Assembly (NCBI RefSeq): GCF_024808665.1
Contig: NZ_JANUBZ010000001.1
Location: 186,001 to 250,000 of the forward strand
Origin: Mucilaginibacter empetricola
GTDB lineage: Bacteria > Bacteroidota > Bacteroidia > Sphingobacteriales > Sphingobacteriaceae
Length of the DNA: 64,000 nt
Reading direction: 5' to 3'
Under the pieces are notes generated by a model. It did no database searches, had not been told where the DNA came from, and saw nothing but the letters and a program-made list of their open reading frames with translations. A program made the translations under genes and the position numbers. Positions 46,551-55,783 of this stretch are shown here, in pieces (position 1 is the stretch's first letter; every line of letters starts with the position of its first letter).

Positions 46551-47513
46551 ATGCAACACCGCTCGGATGTGGAAGCTGCTGATGCTTTGAGGCAAACTTA
46601 CCAGCAAGTAAGTGCTGAAATTGGCAAAGTTATAGTAGGCCAGCAGGAAGTATTAAAGTATGTGCTCATTTCTATTTTTAGTAATGGGCACTGCTTATTA
46701 GTAGGCGTTCCGGGTTTGGCTAAAACCCTGCTGGTTCAAACCGTTGCGCAGGTATTGGACCTTGACTTTAAACGCATACAGTTCACCCCCGATTTAATGC
46801 CATCAGACATTATCGGTTCCGAAATATTAGGTGAAGACAGAAACTTTAAATTTATACATGGCCCGGTTTTTTCAAACATCATTCTTGCTGATGAAATCAA
46901 CCGTACCCCACCAAAAACACAGGCCGCCCTGTTAGAAGCCATGCAGGAAAAAGCGGTTACAGCAGCCGGTATTACCCATAAACTGTCCCAGCCATTTTTT
47001 GTATTAGCTACACAAAACCCAATTGAGCAGGAAGGAACGTATCCTTTGCCAGAAGCACAACTGGATCGTTTTATGTTTAATATAGCGTTAGATTACCCAA
47101 CTTTTCAAGAAGAGTTATTGGTAGTAAAAAACACTACCAGTACCACTCAAGCAACGGTAAACAAGCTGTTAAACGCCGAACAGATCATTTACTTTCAGCA
47201 ATTGGTACGCAATATTCCGGTAACAGATAATGTGCTGGAATATGCGGTTAAACTGGTATCAAAAACACGTCCTAATGGCGAGTTTGCCCCCCCGCAGGTA
47301 AAGCGTTTACTTAATTGGGGTGCAGGGCCAAGGGCATCGCAATTTTTAATTTTGGGCGCCAAATGCCATGCTGTTATTAATGGTAAATATTCGCCTGATA
47401 TTGAAGATGTAAAGGCGGTTGCCAAACCTATATTAAGACACCGAATAGTACGCAGCTATCACGCAGAAGCCGAAGGCTTATCTACCGATGATATTATTGA
47501 ACAACTTTTTTAA
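46551..47513 (+). CDS. MoxR-family AAA+ ATPase
   Basis: 320 residues, cytoplasmic. Walker A GVPGLAKT is at 52-59, Walker B ILADEINR at 111-118, and the sensor-1-like ATQNPIEQEGTYPLPEAQLDRF follows. The C-terminal lid ends ...VRSYHAEAEGLSTDDIIEQLF. MoxR ATPases usually act as chaperones for VWA-domain proteins encoded downstream. Here no VWA or DUF58 gene follows; the next gene on this strand is at 52402. Its partners must therefore be encoded elsewhere. Start ATG 46551 lies 5 bases after the SurA-like stop. Confidence 0.93.
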   Translation: MQHRSDVEAADALRQTYQQVSAEIGKVIVGQQEVLKYVLISIFSNGHCLLVGVPGLAKTLLVQTVAQVLDLDFKRIQFTPDLMPSDIIGSEILGEDRNFKFIHGPVFSNIILADEINRTPPKTQAALLEAMQEKAVTAAGITHKLSQPFFVLATQNPIEQEGTYPLPEAQLDRFMFNIALDYPTFQEELLVVKNTTSTTQATVNKLLNAEQIIYFQQLVRNIPVTDNVLEYAVKLVSKTRPNGEFAPPQVKRLLNWGAGPRASQFLILGAKCHAVINGKYSPDIEDVKAVAKPILRHRIVRSYHAEAEGLSTDDIIEQLF

Positions 47514-47536
47514 GAAATACTAAACCGGGAGTTTAT

Positions 47537-47567
47537 AGTCCAGACTAAAGACCCCCGACTTTGGACT
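47537..47567. terminator. Weak hairpin between convergent moxR and hemH
   Basis: AGTCCA (47537-47542) and TGGACT (47562-47567) are exact inverses around a C-rich loop, in the 53-base gap between convergent stops. It is possibly a bidirectional terminator but lacks a long T run. Confidence 0.4.
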
Positions 47568-48592
47568 TAAGGTTTCTTCCCTACGACCATTTCTTCTAAA
47601 GCATCAATCCACGTTGGCGAATCGTTTAAACTTTCAACCAACTGAACATGCTCGCCGCCAAGGGCTTTAAATTCTCCGCCGTATTCTTCAGTAACCTCGT
47701 ACACCGTTTCCAGGCAATCGGCCACAAAAGCCGGGCAAAATACCAGCAGGCGTTTTTTTCCTTCATTAGCCAGTTTAACAATTACTTCGCTGGTGTAGGG
47801 CTGCACCCATGGATCGCTGCCTAAACGAGATTGAAAACAAATGGTATATTTTTCTTTGGGAATATTTAATTTCTCTGCTATCAGCTTAGCGGTGTGATGT
47901 GACTGTGCTGAATAGCAAAATTTGTTGGTATTGTTCAGCGTATCGCAACAACCATCAACCTTCAGGCAGTAATTGCCGGTATGATCGCATTTTATTAACT
48001 GACGCTGTGGCAGGCCGTGAAAACTGAACAGGATATGATCGTATGTTTCGGGCTGATACCTTTGTCCGTTGTCGGCAAAGGTTTGGATCATGCCCTCATT
48101 ATCGTGAAACGAGTTTGTAAATGACAGTGTAGGTATAGTTTGCCATTTACCTACAATATTCATTACTTTTTCATAAACAGAGCCGGTACTGGCCGATGCA
48201 TATTGTGGAAACAAAGCAATTACCTGTATACTTTCAACCAGCGAAGCCTTTAATCTATCTAATGCCGATTCGATGGAAGGGCTTTGATAGCGCATGGCCA
48301 GCTCTACCTGGTACTCATCGCCCAAACGGTCGGCAAGCAATTGGTACTGTAATTTACTATAGTGTAATAATGGTGAGCCGGTTTTATCGTCCCAGATTTC
48401 TTTATAAAGCTTAGCAGATTTTGGGCTCCTGAAAGGAACTATAATGCCTTTTACCAGGAAAGTACGCAATACAGGGTTTACATCAATAACCCTTGCATCC
48501 ATTAAAAATTCATCCAGGTATTTGCGTACATCCTTTGTTTCAGGGCTGTCGGGCGTACCTAAGTTAACCAGTAAAACTCCTTTTTTTGCCAT
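47567..48592 (-). CDS. hemH: Ferrochelatase HemH
   Basis: 341 residues. Family blocks are KKGVLLVNLGTPDSPETKDV at the start, YDHILFSFHGLPQRQLIKCD with the catalytic His, and CFQSRLGSDPWVQPYT followed by VFCPAFVADCLETVYEV with the conserved Glu. Four cysteines around CDHTGNYCLKVDGCCD are present, as in several bacterial ferrochelatases. It inserts iron into protoporphyrin IX, the last step of protoheme formation. It is encoded 15 kb from the main heme cluster and alone on its strand. Confidence 0.96.
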   Translation of the reverse strand: MAKKGVLLVNLGTPDSPETKDVRKYLDEFLMDARVIDVNPVLRTFLVKGIIVPFRSPKSAKLYKEIWDDKTGSPLLHYSKLQYQLLADRLGDEYQVELAMRYQSPSIESALDRLKASLVESIQVIALFPQYASASTGSVYEKVMNIVGKWQTIPTLSFTNSFHDNEGMIQTFADNGQRYQPETYDHILFSFHGLPQRQLIKCDHTGNYCLKVDGCCDTLNNTNKFCYSAQSHHTAKLIAEKLNIPKEKYTICFQSRLGSDPWVQPYTSEVIVKLANEGKKRLLVFCPAFVADCLETVYEVTEEYGGEFKALGGEHVQLVESLNDSPTWIDALEEMVVGKKP

Positions 48593-48923
48593 AATAATCG
48601 GCGAAATTAGTAATTAGCGGTAACAGATTGAGGGATTAGTTGAAAATAGGGGATAACGGAGCGATATTATTGACAATAATATGATAAGCTACAGGCAATC
48701 AAAAGCCTAACGCAAGAAAATCGCCTTTAAAACAGGAGGCTCCGCCCTCGCCCCTGTTGGTGTTGTCACCAACAGGAACCAAAAATATTTTGGGATATAC
48801 AAGCCCTCTACTCGTTGCCTTTGTCACCAACAAAGGAAAAGTCTCCGCTTGTTGGTGACAACACCAACAAGGGCCCGGCGACCAGGCCTCTAATCACCAA
48901 TCGCTAACCTCTAATCACTAACT
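48593..48923. other. Intergenic region hemH-ispH with hairpin repeats
   Basis: 331 bases without a gene. The part next to hemH (48593-48720) is A/T-rich and should hold its minus-strand promoter. The part from 48735 to 48890 holds three hairpin repeats described separately. No RNA gene recognised. Confidence 0.6.
48753..48871. repeat. Three related hairpins with GTTGGTG-N4-CACCAAC core
   Basis: Hairpin 1 (48753-48776) is CCTGTTGGTG-TTGT-CACCAACAGG. Hairpin 3 (48848-48871) is CTTGTTGGTG-ACAA-CACCAACAAG. Each has a perfect 10-bp stem and 4-base loop, and their 18-base cores are exact reverse complements of each other. Between them (48818-48836) a third, CCTTTGT-CACCA-ACAAAGG, shares the CACCAACA part. 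Confidence 0.9.
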
Positions 48924-49775
48924 TCAATAACTCTCCAGTTCGGCTTTAACCTGTTGCATCAGCCACATTGGTGTTGATGTTGCACCGGCTATGCCTATCT
49001 TATCGCCCGCGGCAAACATTGATTTTTCCAGTTCATTGGTGGCCGATACAAAATAGGTATTAGGGTTATGCTTGCGGCAAACTTCAAATAAAACCTTGCC
49101 ATTTGAAGATTTACGACCCGAAACAAAAACTATTTTATCAAACTTGCTTACAAATTTAGGTAGATCCTGATCGCGGTTAGACACCTGGCGACAAATAGTA
49201 TCGTTGGCCTTTAAATCATAACCACGCTCCAAAAGCTGATCTTTTACGTGGTAAAATTTCTCCATGCTTTTAGTGGTCTGACTATACAGTGTAATATTAT
49301 GTGGCAGTTCAACACCATCCAACTCGGCAATGTCCTGAAAAACAAGCGCCTCGTTGTTTGTTTGTCCTTGCAAGCCAACCACTTCGGCATGACCGTGTTT
49401 GCCAAAAATTAATATTTTTTCATTGGCATCGTGTGAGTTTTTGATGCGGTTCTGCAATTTCAAAACTACAGGGCACGATGCATCTATCAGGGTAATATTA
49501 TTTTCGAGCGCCATACGATAAGTATCCGGTGCTTCGCCATGAGCACGGATTAGCACCTTTTCGTTACGCAGGTTTTTCAGATCTTCGTGGTCAATTATCC
49601 TTAAGCCTTTAGCTTTCAGGCGCTCCACTTCTTCATCGTTATGCACAATATCGCCCAGGCAATACAAATAGCCATCTTCAGCCAGTATCTCTTCGGCCAT
49701 ATCAATGGCATAAACCACACCAAAGCAAAAGCCCGAATCCTGGTCAATAGTAACTTTTAACTGATAATCTCCCAT
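48924..49775 (-). CDS. ispH: 4-hydroxy-3-methylbut-2-enyl diphosphate reductase IspH
   Basis: 283 residues. The three cysteines that hold the Fe-S cluster are C17 (DSGFCFGV), C101 (DASCPVV) and C195 (NDTICRQVSNRD), near the positions known for E. coli (12, 96, 197). The substrate-binding RAHGEAP and KHGHAEVVGLQGQT motifs are present. The enzyme gives IPP and DMAPP in the last step of the MEP pathway. It has no operon partner; the GT2 gene upstream is separated by 55 bases and could be cotranscribed. Confidence 0.96.
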   Translation of the reverse strand: MGDYQLKVTIDQDSGFCFGVVYAIDMAEEILAEDGYLYCLGDIVHNDEEVERLKAKGLRIIDHEDLKNLRNEKVLIRAHGEAPDTYRMALENNITLIDASCPVVLKLQNRIKNSHDANEKILIFGKHGHAEVVGLQGQTNNEALVFQDIAELDGVELPHNITLYSQTTKSMEKFYHVKDQLLERGYDLKANDTICRQVSNRDQDLPKFVSKFDKIVFVSGRKSSNGKVLFEVCRKHNPNTYFVSATNELEKSMFAAGDKIGIAGATSTPMWLMQQVKAELESY

Positions 49776-49830
49776 TGTGCTGCAAAATTACATGAAAAAG
49801 ATTGAATTTATATACAGATAAAACGAGGTA

Positions 49831-50919
49831 TCAAATACTCCGGCCTTTCCAGGTATTGGTATTGGTTAAATGTTTTTGGATAGATAAAAAGGCTATAATC
49901 ATCATATTAACCATCTGCAATGGATGAAAAACGATATTCATCCAGGCATTTTGTCCGGCCGAAAGGGATATCATAATGCGGGTTAGTAAAATCAAACCCA
50001 GCATAAAAAATATCAGGTTAAAATTTAAAGTTATGGCAACCAACATCGGGCCGCCCAAAATCAGTATAATGTATAGCAATAGGGCCAAAATATTGTTATT
50101 AAAAACAGCCAGTACATTTTTGCTGAAACCGCTCAAAGCCCCGGCATAACTCTTATACATGCGGCAGCTTATCATACCGTTTGCCAGCAGCAACTCACCT
50201 TTAAAACCGGTTTGCTTCACTCTTTTCATAATTTCGGCATCCTCCACAATTTCATCCTTAACCATTTCGTGCCATTTTTTTTGCCTGTAAACGGTGGCAT
50301 CAAATAACATAAACTGTCCGTTGGCAATTGCCAGTGCAGCGCTTTTGGTAAGATAAACCAACCGCAGCGGCACCAAATTAAGCAGGATGTAATGCAAAAG
50401 CGGAACTGTTGTTTTTTCGCCTATAGTTTTCATTACCTGGTTAGGGAAAAGACTTAACAGTGCCAGTTTATAAGCCTGCATGCGGTGAACACCACTATTG
50501 ATCAGGCCCTTGTTTATCACCTCATCAGCATCTAAAAACAACAAATATTTGCCCCTGGCAAAATTGGCCAGCTGATGGCAGGCGTAATTTTTCCCCAGCC
50601 ACCCGGCAGGTAATTTACCACCTTTTATAACACTGAATTGCGGATAACGGGCAGCAAAATCGGCACAAATGGAATAGGTATTATCGGATGATTCATCGTC
50701 ATAAACAATTACCTCGTAATTAGTATAATCCTGCTGAAGGATGGATTTTAGCAATAGCAGTATATTATCTTCCTCGTTACGTGCCGGAATTAAGATAGAC
50801 ACAAGGTCAGCATACTGTCTGTTTACCTTGGTCAGTTTAGGATTAGATATAAAATTGAATAGCGTTACCGTGAAACGGATGATGATAAAAAATAAGGTTA
50901 CGGTTATAGCTATGATCAC
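49831..50919 (-). CDS. Membrane family 2 glycosyltransferase
   Basis: 362 residues. A membrane helix at the N-terminus (about 1-20) precedes the catalytic GT-A domain: VSILIPARNEEDNILLLLKS, VIVYDDESSDNT, then the DxD-type LLFLDADEVINKGL and EIVEDAEIMKRVKQTG. Three or more helices lie at the C-terminal end (about 265-355), the layout of processive or lipid-linked GT2 enzymes. Acceptor not deducible; in pigmented Bacteroidota similar enzymes act on carotenoids, lipids or cell-surface glycans. It lies in the same direction as ispH. Confidence 0.85.
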   Translation of the reverse strand: MIIAITVTLFFIIIRFTVTLFNFISNPKLTKVNRQYADLVSILIPARNEEDNILLLLKSILQQDYTNYEVIVYDDESSDNTYSICADFAARYPQFSVIKGGKLPAGWLGKNYACHQLANFARGKYLLFLDADEVINKGLINSGVHRMQAYKLALLSLFPNQVMKTIGEKTTVPLLHYILLNLVPLRLVYLTKSAALAIANGQFMLFDATVYRQKKWHEMVKDEIVEDAEIMKRVKQTGFKGELLLANGMISCRMYKSYAGALSGFSKNVLAVFNNNILALLLYIILILGGPMLVAITLNFNLIFFMLGLILLTRIMISLSAGQNAWMNIVFHPLQMVNMMIIAFLSIQKHLTNTNTWKGRSI

Positions 50920-51019
50920 TTTTTGTTAAAAATTGCTGGTGTAAAACGCTTAAAGATATAATTAATAACGTTTTAAATTCCGTTGATGTCTAACTGTTCT
51001 AAATTAAAATTGTACGCTA

Positions 51020-52243
51020 TTATTGTTGTGCATTTATGTAATCAATAATGGTTTTCGTTGCCCCGGTATGCTCTTTCACATAAGTGCTTATTTTTTTCCG
51101 GCATTCAGCATAAAATACCTCATCACCAATCAGCTGATGAAAAACCTCTTTTAATCCGGCCTCATCGGTTATGGTAAATCCAGCTTTTAAATCAACCAGA
51201 TCATGCGCTTCTTTAAATTTTGAATAATTAGGGCCAAAAATAACAGGCAAGCCAAATGCAGCAGCTTCCAAAGTATTATGTATACCAACGCCAAAGCCAC
51301 CGCCAATAAAGGCAATCTGCCCGTATTGATATAAGGACGACAACATGCCTATGTTATCAATAATTAATGTTTGATAAGTACTTAAATGCGGCGCACTTGC
51401 AGCTATTTGCGAATACCGGATAACCGAACCTTTAGGCAGCAGGTTAATCAAATCGTTTATCTTATCTTCCATTATTTCATGTGGCGCAAATATGAACTTC
51501 CAATCAGAATAAGTTCTTGTAAGCGCACTTACCAGTTTCTCGTCTGCCGGCCAGGTGCTGCCGCCAATAAATATATTTTTACCATTCTTAAACGCTTCTA
51601 CAACCGGTATTACTTTCGGGTACTGCGCATTGGCCCAAACGCGGTCAAAGCGGGTATCGCCGCTTACCATTGCATTGTTGATACCAATATTCAGTAGTAA
51701 TTGTTTTGATCGCTCATCCTGCACAAAAAAGTAAGTTACAAAACTCAGTATACGGCGATGCAGGCCACCATACCATTTAAAAAATATTTGTCCGGGTCTA
51801 AAAATTCCCGAAATAATATACAGCGGAATTTGCCGCTGATGCAGCTGACTAAAAAAATGATACCAATACTCATACTTGGTAAATATGGCCAGTTTGGGAT
51901 TTATAGTCTCAATAAATTCAATGGCATTTTTACGGGTATCTAAGGGTAAATAATAAACGGCGTCGGCCAGCGGTGTTTTTTTTCTTACCTCATATCCCGA
52001 AGGCGAAAAAAAGGTAATTACTATTTTAACATCCGGATTTAAGCCGCGCATTTGTTCCAAAACAGGGCGGCCCTGTTCAAACTCGCCTAACGAAGCAAAG
52101 TGAAACCAAATACTTTCCGGATAACGTATAAGGGCACTGTTTTTACGCCCCTTTATCCAAAGCTTAGCTTTTTTGTTAAAAAATGAAGCCAGCCTGATTA
52201 ATAAAAAATATAGTTTTATACCAACATTATATAATAAGAGCAT
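51020..52243 (-). CDS. waaA: 3-deoxy-D-manno-octulosonic acid transferase (Kdo transferase)
   Basis: 407 residues. One N-terminal hydrophobic segment. IWFHFASLGEFEQGRPVLEQ carries the conserved acidic pocket of WaaA/KdtA. Later come GDTRFDRVWANAQ, IFIGGSTWPADEK and the C-terminal AFIGGGFGVGIHNTLEAAAF, GPNYSKFKEAHDLVDLKAGF. It is inner-membrane bound and adds Kdo to lipid A precursor, so the cell makes lipopolysaccharide. It is divergent from the nucleotide-sugar cassette. Confidence 0.95.
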   Translation of the reverse strand: MLLLYNVGIKLYFLLIRLASFFNKKAKLWIKGRKNSALIRYPESIWFHFASLGEFEQGRPVLEQMRGLNPDVKIVITFFSPSGYEVRKKTPLADAVYYLPLDTRKNAIEFIETINPKLAIFTKYEYWYHFFSQLHQRQIPLYIISGIFRPGQIFFKWYGGLHRRILSFVTYFFVQDERSKQLLLNIGINNAMVSGDTRFDRVWANAQYPKVIPVVEAFKNGKNIFIGGSTWPADEKLVSALTRTYSDWKFIFAPHEIMEDKINDLINLLPKGSVIRYSQIAASAPHLSTYQTLIIDNIGMLSSLYQYGQIAFIGGGFGVGIHNTLEAAAFGLPVIFGPNYSKFKEAHDLVDLKAGFTITDEAGLKEVFHQLIGDEVFYAECRKKISTYVKEHTGATKTIIDYINAQQ

Positions 52244-52401
52244 TTTAATTATGAATTATTAACTTCGCAGGGCATAAAAGTAATCACAATAAAATAATTT
52301 GCGTGGTTTAAGGGGCGGGTGTTCATTGAAAAAAATAAAAAACAAATAACCAGCCTATAGCAGGTTCATCAAAAAACAAATAAAAAAAAGAACAAATACT
52401 T

Positions 52402-53712
52402 ATGAAAATTGCTGTTGTAGGAACAGGATATGTGGGCCTGGTAACCGGAACTTGTTTAGCTGAAACAGGCAACCAGGTGATCTGTGTTGACATCAACGAG
52501 AAAAAAGTAAAAATGATGCAGGAGGGTAAATTGCCTATTTACGAACCCGGCCTGGAACAACTCTTTGAAAGAAACATTGGTCAAAAACGCTTACACTTTA
52601 CTTCAAACCTTGCCGAGGCTATTGCCGAAGCAAAAATAATATTCATGGCATTACCTACTCCTCCGGGGGGCGATGGCTCTGCAGATTTGAGCTACGTACT
52701 GGGTGCAGCAAAGGATATTGCCAAATTAATTACCGAATACAAAGTTGTGGTAACCAAATCAACCGTGCCGGTAGGTACGGCCGATAAAGTTACAGCTGTA
52801 ATGAAGGCAAATACCAACGTTGACTTTGCCGTGGTATCAAACCCCGAGTTTTTACGGGAAGGTGTAGCGGTAGAAGATTTTATGAAACCTGACCGTGTGG
52901 TAGTGGGAACTTTGGACGATAGAGCCCGCAAACTAATGGCCGAATTATACGGCCCATATGTTCGCCAGGGCAACCCCGTTATTTTTATGGATGAGCGTTC
53001 GTCTGAACTTACCAAATATGCGGCAAATTCGTTCCTGGCAACCAAAATCTCGTTTATGAATGAGATAGCCAACCTATGCGAATTGGTTGGTGCCGATGTA
53101 GATATGGTTCGCCGCGGTATTGGAGCCGATGAACGTATTGGTAAACGATTCCTGTTTTCGGGTATTGGTTATGGTGGCAGTTGCTTCCCGAAAGACGTAC
53201 AAGCGCTGGCAAAATCGGCCGAAGAAAATAAATACGATTTCAGAATACTTAACTCTGTAATGGAAGTTAATGAAATTCAAAAACGTGTATTGGTTGAAAA
53301 AGTAAAAAAATACTTTAAGGGCGATTTAAAAGGCAAGAAATTTGCTATGTGGGGTTTGGCATTTAAGCCGGAAACGGATGACATCCGCGAGGCCCCGGCT
53401 TTATATATTATTGACGACCTGGTAGCCGCCGGTGCAATTGTTACCGCATTTGACCCCGAAGCCATGAACAATGTAAAAACACTGGTTGGCGATAAAATTA
53501 AATATGCGCAAGATCAGTACGAGGCTTTAGAAGATGCCGATGCGCTGTTAATAATTACGGAGTGGTCGGTTTTCAGAACTCCTGATTTTGAGGCGATGGA
53601 CGAGAAATTAAAAAGTAAGGTTATTTTTGATGGTCGTAACTTGTACGATTTAGAAAAAATGGTTGATCTGGGTTATTATTACAATAGTATAGGAAGGAAA
53701 TTGATCAGCTAA
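52402..53712 (+). CDS. ugd: UDP-glucose 6-dehydrogenase
   Basis: 436 residues. The N-terminal NAD-binding segment [20 protein letters not shown] starts at the first residue. The catalytic Cys is C261 in [16 protein letters not shown]. The third domain reads [19 protein letters not shown], and the C-terminus LFDGRN-type motif ([10 protein letters not shown]). The enzyme oxidises UDP-glucose to UDP-glucuronate, the substrate of the next gene product. The stop overlaps the next ATG by one base (TAATG at 53710-53714), so the two are translationally coupled. First gene of a five-gene cassette. Confidence 0.97.
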   Translation: MKIAVVGTGYVGLVTGTCLAETGNQVICVDINEKKVKMMQEGKLPIYEPGLEQLFERNIGQKRLHFTSNLAEAIAEAKIIFMALPTPPGGDGSADLSYVLGAAKDIAKLITEYKVVVTKSTVPVGTADKVTAVMKANTNVDFAVVSNPEFLREGVAVEDFMKPDRVVVGTLDDRARKLMAELYGPYVRQGNPVIFMDERSSELTKYAANSFLATKISFMNEIANLCELVGADVDMVRRGIGADERIGKRFLFSGIGYGGSCFPKDVQALAKSAEENKYDFRILNSVMEVNEIQKRVLVEKVKKYFKGDLKGKKFAMWGLAFKPETDDIREAPALYIIDDLVAAGAIVTAFDPEAMNNVKTLVGDKIKYAQDQYEALEDADALLIITEWSVFRTPDFEAMDEKLKSKVIFDGRNLYDLEKMVDLGYYYNSIGRKLIS

Positions 53713-54698
53713 TGGGAAATCGTAAAAGAATATTAATAACCGGCGCCGCCGGATTTTTAGGTTCACATTTATGTGACAGGTTTATTGCAGAAGATTTTCA
53801 TGTAATTGGCATGGATAATCTGATAACAGGCGACCTGCGCAATATTGAACATTTGTTTAAGCTGGAAAACTTTGAGTTTTACAACCACGATGTTTCCAAA
53901 TTTGTGTATGTACCTGGCGACTTGCACTACATACTGCACTTTGCATCGCCGGCAAGCCCTATTGATTATTTAAAAATACCTATCCAAACGTTAAAAGTAG
54001 GCTCTTTGGGCACACACAACTTATTAGGATTGGCGCGAAATAAAAAGGCAAGAATGCTTATTGCCTCCACATCTGAAGTTTATGGTGACCCGAATGTTAA
54101 CCCGCAGCCCGAAGAATATTGGGGTAACGTTAACCCGGTTGGCCCGCGTGGTGTTTATGACGAAGCCAAGCGTTTTCAGGAAGCTATTACTATGGCGTAT
54201 CATACCTTTCACGGCCTTGAAACCCGTATTGTAAGGATATTTAACACCTACGGTCCGCGTATGCGCCTAAATGACGGCCGTGTATTACCTGCATTTATTG
54301 GGCAGGCTTTGCGCGGTGAGGCATTAACCATGTTTGGCGATGGCTCACAAACCCGAGCATTTTGTTATGTTGATGACTTGATTGAAGGTATATACCGCTT
54401 ATTATTCAGCGATTATGCGCAACCAATGAATATTGGCAACCCTGATGAAATTACCATAAAAGAATTTGGTGAGGAGATTATTAAACTAACCGGTACCGAT
54501 CAAAAACTGATTAGCTTACCATTGCCAACTGATGATCCCAAACAACGCAGACCAGATATCACTAAAGCCAGAAGCATTTTAAACTGGGAGCCAAAGGTTT
54601 CAAGAAGCGAAGGTTTAAAAATCACTTACGATTATTTTAAATCGCTCCCTGAGCACGAAATACAACATAAAGATTTTACCTATTTTAATAAACATTAA
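53712..54698 (+). CDS. UDP-glucuronate decarboxylase (UDP-xylose synthase)
   Basis: 328 residues, extended-SDR fold. [16 protein letters not shown] is at 8-23, the catalytic Thr/Ser region is [17 protein letters not shown], and the active Tyr/Lys is in [32 protein letters not shown] is diagnostic of the UXS group. It converts UDP-glucuronate to UDP-xylose (or the 4-keto intermediate), following Ugd. Overlaps ugd and galE by one base each. Confidence 0.95.
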   Translation: MGNRKRILITGAAGFLGSHLCDRFIAEDFHVIGMDNLITGDLRNIEHLFKLENFEFYNHDVSKFVYVPGDLHYILHFASPASPIDYLKIPIQTLKVGSLGTHNLLGLARNKKARMLIASTSEVYGDPNVNPQPEEYWGNVNPVGPRGVYDEAKRFQEAITMAYHTFHGLETRIVRIFNTYGPRMRLNDGRVLPAFIGQALRGEALTMFGDGSQTRAFCYVDDLIEGIYRLLFSDYAQPMNIGNPDEITIKEFGEEIIKLTGTDQKLISLPLPTDDPKQRRPDITKARSILNWEPKVSRSEGLKITYDYFKSLPEHEIQHKDFTYFNKH

Positions 54699-55720
54699 TG
54701 GCTAAAATAGTAGTTACCGGCGGTTTAGGCTACATAGGTTCACATACGGTAGTTGAATTGGTAAATGCAGGTTATGATCCAATTATTATTGATGATCTGT
54801 CAAACTCGCAGGCGGGCATATTAGATCAGCTGACTAAAATCATTGGTTTTAAACCTACTTTTTATCAGTTTGATTTATGCGATGAAAAAAAGCTAAAAGA
54901 GTTTACCGAAAAAGAAAGTGACATTGAAGGCATTATTCATTTTGCTGCCTTTAAAGCTGTGGGAGAGTCTGTTCAAAAACCATTGAAATACTACCACAAC
55001 AACCTGCTTTCGTTAACTAATCTGTTAAGCGCCTATAGCGGCAAGGATATAAGCTTTGTTTTTTCATCAAGCTGTACCGTTTACGGCCAGCCCGATGTAT
55101 TGCCGGTTGATGAAAATGCTCCTGTTAAACCTGCGCAATCGCCCTATGGCAATACCAAACAAATTGCCGAGGAAATATTAAAGGATGCCATTGCATCAGG
55201 CGATGCTAAAAAAGTAATAGCCCTGCGGTATTTTAACCCTGTTGGCGCACATGAAACTGCGTTAATTGGCGAGTTACCTATTGGTGTGCCGCAAAACCTG
55301 GTGCCTTTTATAACGCAAACAGCCATTGGCAAAAGAAATAAGATTACCGTTTTTGGCGACGATTACAATACTAAGGACGGCAGCTGCGTTCGTGATTATA
55401 TACATGTGGTTGATTTGGCCAAGGCTCACGTTGCTGCATTAAAACTAATGGAAAGCAACTATTTTGCAGGTTATGATGTATTTAATTTAGGCACCGGCAA
55501 TGGCAATACGGTGCTGGAGATTATAATAGCCTTTGAAAATGCGACAGGTGTAAAATTAAATTACGAAATTGGCCCCCGCCGTAGTGGTGATGTTGAACAG
55601 GTTTGGGGCGATGTAACAAAATCGGCAAAAGAGTTAAACTGGAAAGCGGAATTGGGTATCGACACTATGATGGCTTCTGCCTGGGCATGGGAGCAATATT
55701 TATCCAAAAACCCGTTATAG
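54698..55720 (+). CDS. galE: UDP-glucose 4-epimerase
   Basis: 340 residues. VTGGLGYIGSHTVVELVNAG at the start, IHFAAFKAVGESVQKPL, SSSCTVYGQPDVLPV and SPYGNTKQIAEEIL (Tyr-x-x-x-Lys) are the standard GalE blocks, with FNLGTGNGNTVLE near the C-terminus. It interconverts UDP-glucose and UDP-galactose. Coupled by a one-base overlap to the decarboxylase gene; the dehydratase gene follows after 63 bases. Confidence 0.96.
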   Translation: MAKIVVTGGLGYIGSHTVVELVNAGYDPIIIDDLSNSQAGILDQLTKIIGFKPTFYQFDLCDEKKLKEFTEKESDIEGIIHFAAFKAVGESVQKPLKYYHNNLLSLTNLLSAYSGKDISFVFSSSCTVYGQPDVLPVDENAPVKPAQSPYGNTKQIAEEILKDAIASGDAKKVIALRYFNPVGAHETALIGELPIGVPQNLVPFITQTAIGKRNKITVFGDDYNTKDGSCVRDYIHVVDLAKAHVAALKLMESNYFAGYDVFNLGTGNGNTVLEIIIAFENATGVKLNYEIGPRRSGDVEQVWGDVTKSAKELNWKAELGIDTMMASAWAWEQYLSKNPL

Positions 55721-55783
55721 CATTTTTTTGATCACAAACCCCGGTGATCAGATAATTATTAAAGACAATATTTTTTCTTCTGT

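Noticed and set aside
48593..48923. CRISPR-like array from the three hairpins in the hemH-ispH gap
   Set aside because: Only three units, in opposite orientations and unequally spaced; palindromic REP-like elements, not a CRISPR.
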